NCBI GenBank assembly: GCA_003151295.1 | Contig: PLXD01000205.1 | Span: 175 to 10,486 of the forward strand | Reading direction: 5' to 3' | Length of the DNA stretch: 10,312 nt | Source: Chitinophagaceae bacterium | GTDB taxonomy: Bacteria; Bacteroidota; Bacteroidia; Chitinophagales; Chitinophagaceae | In this document: one piece after another, positions 6,938-10,312 of the stretch | How positions within the stretch are numbered: position 1 is the first letter of the stretch | How the letters are laid out: each line of letters starts with the position of its first letter | Notes under the pieces: generated by a model | The model's database searches: none | What the model saw: the letters and a program-made list of their open reading frames with translations, nothing else | Told to the model about the DNA's origin: nothing | Position numbers and translations under genes: made by a program

Positions 6938-7570
6938 ATGAGCTTTTTAGAGTCCTTGCACTGGCGCTACGCCACCAAAAGAATGAACGGGAAGCAAGTC
7001 CCGCAGGAGAAAGTAGATACGATCCTCGAAGCCGCCAGGCTGGCCCCGACTTCCAGCGGATTGCAACCTTTCAAAATCCTTGTAATTACTGACAAAGAAT
7101 TATTGAAAAAGATACAACCCATCGCATTCAACCAGCCACAAATAACGGAAGCTTCGCACCTGCTGGTGTTTGCTGCTGCTGACGATATTACGGCTGAGAG
7201 CATCGATGAAGTATTCGATCAGGTCACCAGCGAACGCGGAATTCCCGCCGATAGCCTGAAGGATTATACAGATAAGATCAAAGGGGGTTTCTCTTCCCGG
7301 ACCCGGGAAGAACGCTTCCAGACGGCTGCCCGCCAGGCCTATATCGCATTTGGAATCGCCATTGCAGCGGCTGCCACAGAAAAAATCGATGCCACGCCGA
7401 TGGAAGGATTTAATAACGCTGAACTCGACAAGCTATTAGGGCTAAAAGAAAAAGGGCTTCGCAGTGTAACCCTCCTCCCGCTTGGCTATCGCGACACTGA
7501 AAATGACTGGCTGGCTAACCTGAAAAAAGTGCGCAAGTCCAGGGAAGAACTCGTTATCGAATACAATTAA
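6938..7570 (+). CDS. NfsB-like nitroreductase / NAD(P)H-dependent oxidoreductase
   Basis: A 210-residue cytoplasmic flavoenzyme of the nitroreductase fold, close in length to E. coli NfsB. Such enzymes bind FMN as dimers and transfer two electrons from NAD(P)H to nitroaromatics or quinones. The N-terminal FMN phosphate site RYATKRM (about residues 10-16), APTSSGLQPF (about 36-45), PMEGF (about 154-158) and the C-terminal GLKEKGLRSVTLLPLGYRD (about 168-186) match the NfsB pattern well. The start at ATG 6938 follows an A-rich leader typical of the phylum. It is the first gene of a putative operon with two YceI genes and a membrane protein gene. Its stop codon forms the beginning of a 23-bp tandem duplication. 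The physiological substrate is unknown; a quinone is plausible given the YceI neighbours. Confidence 0.92.
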   Translation: MSFLESLHWRYATKRMNGKQVPQEKVDTILEAARLAPTSSGLQPFKILVITDKELLKKIQPIAFNQPQITEASHLLVFAAADDITAESIDEVFDQVTSERGIPADSLKDYTDKIKGGFSSRTREERFQTAARQAYIAFGIAIAAAATEKIDATPMEGFNNAELDKLLGLKEKGLRSVTLLPLGYRDTENDWLANLKKVRKSREELVIEYN

Positions 7571-7613
7571 ATAATCAAGCAAGCAAAAACTAAATAATCA
7601 ATCAAGCAAAAAC
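7568..7613 (+). repeat. 23-bp tandem duplication between nitroreductase and YceI
   Basis: Unit 1 is 7568-7590 and unit 2 is 7591-7613; they differ only at the twelfth base (G versus T). Each begins TAAATAATCAA and ends CAAGCAAAAAC. The TAA of unit 1 is the stop codon of the nitroreductase gene. The A-rich units supply the leader of the YceI gene at 7624, so copy number could affect spacing or translation. Confidence 0.85.
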
Positions 7614-7623
7614 AAACACACAA

Positions 7624-8196
7624 ATGAAAAAGATCACCATCCTCGCAGCAGCCCTTATCCTCTCCCTGAGTTCCGCATTCGCGCAGACATGGACCTGGGA
7701 CAAGCCTCATTCACAACTGAATTTTGGCATTACCCACCTCAGCATCTCTGAGATTGACGGGACTTTCGGTGGCGTTACGGCAACCATCAATTCTTCCAAG
7801 GACGACCTTTCCGATGCCGTCATCGAGTTGACTGCCGATGTGAATAGTCTCAATACCGGCAATGAACAACGCAACACGCATCTGAAGAGCGCTGATTTCT
7901 TCGATGCTGCCAAGTATGGCACCCTGACCTTCAAGAGCACTTCTTTCAAACAAGTTGACGGCAAAAACTACAAGTTGGCCGGCGACCTGAACTTCCATGG
8001 CGTAACCAAATCCGTCGTACTGGATGTGGTATTTAACGGCACGGTGGTCAATCCACAGAGCAAGAAGACCGTTGCAGGCTTCAAAGTGATTGGCATTATC
8101 AAACGTTCCGATTTCAGCCTTGGCGGTCAGTTCCCTGCAGCCATGTTGAGCGATGAAGTGAAGCTGAACGCGAACGCAGAATTCGTTAAAGACTAA
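7624..8196 (+). CDS. YceI family protein, secreted (first copy)
   Basis: A 190-residue YceI-family protein, exported by a clear Sec signal peptide: MKK, hydrophobic ITILAAALILSLSS, then cleavage AFA-QT near residue 21. YceI proteins form a lipocalin-like barrel that holds a long polyisoprenoid such as a quinone side chain in the periplasm. Family landmarks are present: WTWDKPHSQLNFGITHL at the mature N-terminus, GTFGG, LNTGNEQRNTHLKSADFFDAAKYGTL, the GDLNFHGVTK turn and a late IKRSDFSLGG motif. Length and landmarks look complete. It lies 53 bp after the nitroreductase gene, behind the 23-bp tandem repeat, and 13 bp before a second YceI gene, so cotranscription is likely. The ligand and the reason for two copies are not evident. 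Confidence 0.93.
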   Translation: MKKITILAAALILSLSSAFAQTWTWDKPHSQLNFGITHLSISEIDGTFGGVTATINSSKDDLSDAVIELTADVNSLNTGNEQRNTHLKSADFFDAAKYGTLTFKSTSFKQVDGKNYKLAGDLNFHGVTKSVVLDVVFNGTVVNPQSKKTVAGFKVIGIIKRSDFSLGGQFPAAMLSDEVKLNANAEFVKD

Positions 8197-8209
8197 TAAT
8201 ACTATTTTT

Positions 8210-8743
8210 ATGAGACTCTTTTTTTATCCTGTTGCCGCACTCATCGTGCTGGCGGGATCAGCCTTCACCTTTATAGCTGCCCAGAACTGGCAGGTAGCAG
8301 ACGGTTATTCGGTCGCGTTTTCCAGTGACGACGCTTCGGGAATATTCAAGGGCCTTAAAGGCGGAGTCGTATTCGATGAACAGAATCCGGCAGCTTCCAA
8401 ATTTGATGTCACGGTAGATGTGGCTTCTATCAATACGGGAAATGGACTGCAGAACAAGCATGCCAAGAGCGACGAATGGTTCGACGCGGCGAAATACCCG
8501 GCGATCCATTATGTTTCCAAACAGGTGGTTAAAACCGGAAGTAGATACCAGGTGACAGGCGATCTGGAAATTCACGGGATCAAACAACAAGTGACGATCC
8601 CCTTTAGTTTCCAGAAAATGGCAACAGGCGGTTCATTTGCCGGAAAATTCACCGTGAACCGCAATGATTTTAAATTAGGCAACCCAGGCGGCGATGTAGG
8701 AGAGGTCATAAAGATCGACCTGTCGGTGCCGGTGACCCGATAA
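8210..8743 (+). CDS. YceI family protein, diverged second copy
   Basis: A 177-residue paralogue of the preceding YceI protein, also with an N-terminal export signal (hydrophobic segment about residues 4-24, probable cleavage after FIAA before QNWQV). It keeps the core NTGNGLQNKHAKSDEWFDAAKYPAI, GDLEIHGIKQQVTIPF and the late VNRNDFKLG motif. The conserved N-terminal HSxxxF element is missing: the first strand reads ADGYSVAFSSDDASG. The lipid pocket entrance may therefore differ from copy one. The start at ATG 8210 is 13 bp after the upstream stop, and the next gene follows after 17 bp, so all three are probably on one transcript. A shared ligand or a heterodimer with the first copy is possible but is inference. 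Confidence 0.88.
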   Translation: MRLFFYPVAALIVLAGSAFTFIAAQNWQVADGYSVAFSSDDASGIFKGLKGGVVFDEQNPAASKFDVTVDVASINTGNGLQNKHAKSDEWFDAAKYPAIHYVSKQVVKTGSRYQVTGDLEIHGIKQQVTIPFSFQKMATGGSFAGKFTVNRNDFKLGNPGGDVGEVIKIDLSVPVTR

Positions 8744-8760
8744 TTCAAAATGGAATCGTT

Positions 8761-9168
8761 ATGTTAAAAAAATCATTGGCATTAGGTATCGTGTCCGGAC
8801 TACTGGCAGGCATCGCCTCCCTGGTATACGCGAAAGTATACCACTCGTCCCTTGGCGCCGATTTCTCAAAAGTGGCCCGTACGGTTGGCATTCTCGCCGC
8901 CAGTGTTTTCGGGACGGTATTGGCTGCCCTGGGCTATTGGGTACTCAATAAATGGCTGAAAGACAAAGGGGAGATCGTTTTTAATTTCCTGTTTGTACTT
9001 CTCAGCTTCGCGAGTATCCTGGGTCCTTTCGCCACCAAGCTACCCCTGGACCTGGAAGCACCGGAATTATTTCCAGGACTCGTCATCCCGATGCATTTTT
9101 TCCCGGTACTGGCCTGGCATACCCTGAAGCCCCTGTTCTTCAAACAGCCACCGGGAACTTCCAAATAA
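8761..9168 (+). CDS. Small four-helix inner-membrane protein, function unknown
   Basis: A 135-residue hydrophobic protein I do not recognise with confidence. Four membrane segments are visible: about residues 5-24 (ALGIVSGLLAGIASLVYA), 41-65 (VGILAASVFGTVLAALGYWVLNKWL), 74-92 (FNFLFVLLSFASILGPF) and 107-125 (GLVIPMHFFPVLAWHTL). The first helix might be taken as a signal peptide, but VYAKVYHSS has no strong reason to be cleaved. There are no obvious catalytic residues or metal motif; a KWLKDKGE loop between helices two and three is the main charged stretch. It is the last gene of the putative nitroreductase-YceI operon, 17 bp after the second YceI gene and directly before a strong terminator. 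Similar small membrane proteins often accompany YceI genes, but its job is unknown. Confidence 0.75.
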   Translation: MLKKSLALGIVSGLLAGIASLVYAKVYHSSLGADFSKVARTVGILAASVFGTVLAALGYWVLNKWLKDKGEIVFNFLFVLLSFASILGPFATKLPLDLEAPELFPGLVIPMHFFPVLAWHTLKPLFFKQPPGTSK

Positions 9169-9182
9169 ATGGATCCCTTTCG

Positions 9183-9221
9183 ACCGGCCAGCAAGAGACC
9201 TCTTTTGCTGGCCGGTTTCTT
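9183..9221 (+). terminator. Rho-independent terminator closing the nitroreductase-YceI operon
   Basis: A perfect 12-bp stem ACCGGCCAGCAA (9183-9194) / TTGCTGGCCGGT (9205-9216) is followed by TTTCTTATTT. The loop bases 9195-9204 can extend the pairing further. It starts 15 bp after the stop codon of the last gene of the operon. Confidence 0.9.
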
Positions 9222-9462
9222 ATTTGGAAAAATGGCATGGGATTTTCATCCTACATATACATTGAAGGGATAAAGCAGCCCCGGGAAAGTAGGCCTTGAA
9301 GGATGCATTTTAAATATTTGATAACTATTAGTTTATAATATAAATAAAATTATTATATATTGCAGGTCAGCAGTAAAGGGGTATAAAGGGGGGAAATAAT
9401 CCAATCTGGGTAAAATTTTCCACCCGGTTAACCGCAATAGATCCCTTCTAAACAATCTATAT

Positions 9463-9515
9463 GTCTGATCGGTTTTATCCGGTGACAAGGTCTGATCAGT
9501 TTTATCCGGTGACAA
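9463..9515 (+). repeat. 26-bp direct repeat, two copies, 27-bp period
   Basis: Copies at 9463-9488 and 9490-9515 begin GTCTGATC and end TTTTATCCGGTGACAA. They differ at one position (G9471 versus A9498) and are separated by a single G. They lie about 100 bp upstream of the response regulator gene, so they could be regulator-binding sites, but they may simply be a tandem duplication. Confidence 0.75.
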
Positions 9516-9545
9516 ATGATTAATGAAAAATGGTCAATGAAACAC

Positions 9546-9579
9546 TAATCGATGAAAGGTTATCAAAGTAATCGATGAA
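9546..9579 (+). repeat. Two copies of TAATCGATGAA before the response regulator gene
   Basis: TAATCGATGAA occurs at 9546-9556 and 9569-9579. Looser relatives (AATGAA at 9522 and 9536, GACGAA at 9589) surround it. The spacings between the five words are 14, 15, 23 and 15 bp. Meaning unknown. Confidence 0.4.
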
Positions 9580-9612
9580 TAAATAATTGACGAACAAACG
9601 GGTTTAAAAAAG

Positions 9613-9987
9613 ATGCGTAAACGGGTATTGATATTTGACGATGATTTTGACATTCTACAGATATGCGCGATCATACTGAAAAAAAGAGGATATGAAGTCT
9701 CCACGCAGAATAGCTCAGCCGCTGCGATCGAGCAGATACGTTCTTTTAAACCCGATGTCGTATTAATGGATAATTGGATCCCCGGACCGGGCGGCATCGA
9801 AACCACGCGCCGCATCAAAGAGGACCCCGATATACAGCATATCCCGGTCATCTTTTTCAGCGCCAACAGCAATGTTACCCAATTAGCCGGTGAAGCCAGG
9901 GCCGATTATTCCCTTCAGAAGCCTTTTGATATTATGGAACTGGAAAGGATCGTGAATCATGCGATCACCCATGCAGTGACCGAATAA
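9613..9987 (+). CDS. Stand-alone receiver-domain response regulator
   Basis: A 124-residue CheY-like protein made of one receiver domain and no output domain, so it probably acts by protein-protein contact or in a phosphorelay. All key residues are present: the acidic cluster D9-D10-D11 (VLIFDDDFD), phosphoacceptor D53 in VVLMDNWIPG, the switch residue S83 in VIFFSAN, and the conserved lysine K103 followed by P104 (LQKPFD). ATG 9613 follows an A-rich leader (TTTAAAAAAG) and gives the normal domain start. No histidine kinase is in the window. Its last 23 bp overlap the end of the convergent CheB-like gene on the other strand, which suggests the two lie in a signalling gene cluster continuing to the right. 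Confidence 0.93.
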   Translation: MRKRVLIFDDDFDILQICAIILKKRGYEVSTQNSSAAAIEQIRSFKPDVVLMDNWIPGPGGIETTRRIKEDPDIQHIPVIFFSANSNVTQLAGEARADYSLQKPFDIMELERIVNHAITHAVTE

Positions 9988-10312
9988 AGTCGTTTATTTT
10001 TTCTACGCTCAGCACCCGATCGACAGCAGTGTTTTTCAAAGCAAACTGTGGCATAAAAGGCGATTCTGCATCCGCGGGATCCTGGACGACGGTAATGCCG
10101 TTCCTTTCTTTTACATAGGCGAGACCTTCGGCCCCATCGGCATTGCCGCCTGAAAGAAGAATGCAAGCCAGACGATCGCCATAAGCATCGGCGGCGGATT
10201 TAAAACTCACATCGATGCTCGGCCTGCTGAAGTGGACAGGCTCGGAATCATCGAGTGAAAAGCTACCGTCTTTTTCAATCAGCACATGATAGTCCGCCGG
10301 CGCCAGGTAGAC
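9965..10312 (-). CDS. cheB: CheB-type protein-glutamate methylesterase (5' end outside window)
   Basis: This is the C-terminal part of a CheB methylesterase catalytic domain. The frame is open to the right edge, and the residues entering from it (VYLAPADYHVLIE) are a CheB hallmark, so the start lies beyond the window; the internal GTG at 10285 is not the start. Visible landmarks are RPSIDVSFKSAADAYG and LLSGGNADGAEGL, whose Asp corresponds to the catalytic aspartate of CheB. The catalytic Ser and His would be outside. The domain ends in a normal way (DRVLSVEKINDFIRSL). CheB removes methyl groups from chemoreceptor glutamates; in Bacteroidota, CheB domains also occur in non-chemotactic signalling proteins with CheR and PAS/kinase modules. 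The neighbouring receiver protein fits either setting. Its stop lies within the response regulator gene, a 23-bp convergent overlap. Confidence 0.88.
   Translation of the reverse strand, partial: VYLAPADYHVLIEKDGSFSLDDSEPVHFSRPSIDVSFKSAADAYGDRLACILLSGGNADGAEGLAYVKERNGITVVQDPADAESPFMPQFALKNTAVDRVLSVEKINDFIRSLHG

Larger units (their letters stand above)
9222..9612. other. AT-rich intergenic region with short direct repeats
   Basis: About 390 bp without a supported gene between the operon terminator and the response regulator gene. It holds a 10-bp palindrome CGGTTAACCG (9425-9434), a 26-bp direct repeat (9463-9515), and a series of ATGAA-like words near 9522-9594. No consensus promoter for the response regulator was found. 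A short open frame on the - strand across the direct repeat has no recognisable product. Confidence 0.6.

Noticed and set aside
9333..9515. 60-codon - strand open frame with a SPDKTDQT peptide repeated twice
   Set aside because: The peptide repeat is a by-product of the 27-bp-period DNA repeat; the rest has no recognisable features and lies in AT-rich intergenic DNA.
9463..9515. CRISPR array
   Set aside because: Only two units, separated by one base, so there are no spacers.

Overview
The window looks like a chromosomal segment of a Bacteroidota bacterium, most likely Chitinophagaceae or a close relative. Four things point there: an ABC-2 permease fused to an M1-peptidase-like domain, an outer-membrane barrel of a Bacteroidota type, A-rich leaders without clear Shine-Dalgarno sequences, and a promoter matching the Bacteroidota primary-sigma consensus TTTG-N19-TAnnTTTG before the tetR-type gene. 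GC content looks moderate and even across the coding regions. I see no transposase, integrase, tRNA, rRNA or CRISPR array.

Layout. (1) 1-4589, + strand: the end of an ABC exporter ATPase (5' end outside the window) and its giant partner, a permease with two ABC-2-like halves and a C-terminal periplasmic M1-aminopeptidase-like domain whose zinc-site residues are replaced. (2) 4646-5473, - strand: an outer-membrane beta-barrel protein, convergent with the permease. (3) 5474-6125: a long non-coding stretch with a run of small perfect palindromes (5722-5785) and a 17-bp inverted repeat (5864-5880 / 5989-6005) with a third, degenerate arm copy. (4) 6190-9168, + strand: a TetR/AcrR regulator, then an NfsB-like nitroreductase, two tandem YceI-family secreted lipid-binding proteins and a small four-helix membrane protein, closed by a strong hairpin terminator at 9183-9221. 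(5) 9222-9612: an AT-rich non-coding stretch with short direct repeats. (6) 9613-10312: a stand-alone receiver-domain response regulator overlapping convergently with the 3' end of a CheB-type methylesterase gene that runs off the right edge.

How the genes fit together. The ATPase and permease should form one exporter with a surface-exposed pseudopeptidase. The nitroreductase, two YceI proteins and membrane protein read as one operon. The TetR protein probably controls it: the tetR and nitroreductase promoter regions share a 13-bp near-identical sequence containing the palindrome TAACnnnGTTA, placed so that a bound protein would cover promoter elements. YceI proteins bind isoprenoid lipids and NfsB-type enzymes reduce quinones and nitroaromatics, so a quinone or isoprenoid stress response is a reasonable but unproven reading.

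The most notable signals are the degenerate zinc site of the fused peptidase, the shared operator candidate, the structured 5.7-6.0 kb intergenic region, and a 23-bp tandem duplication that starts at the nitroreductase stop codon.
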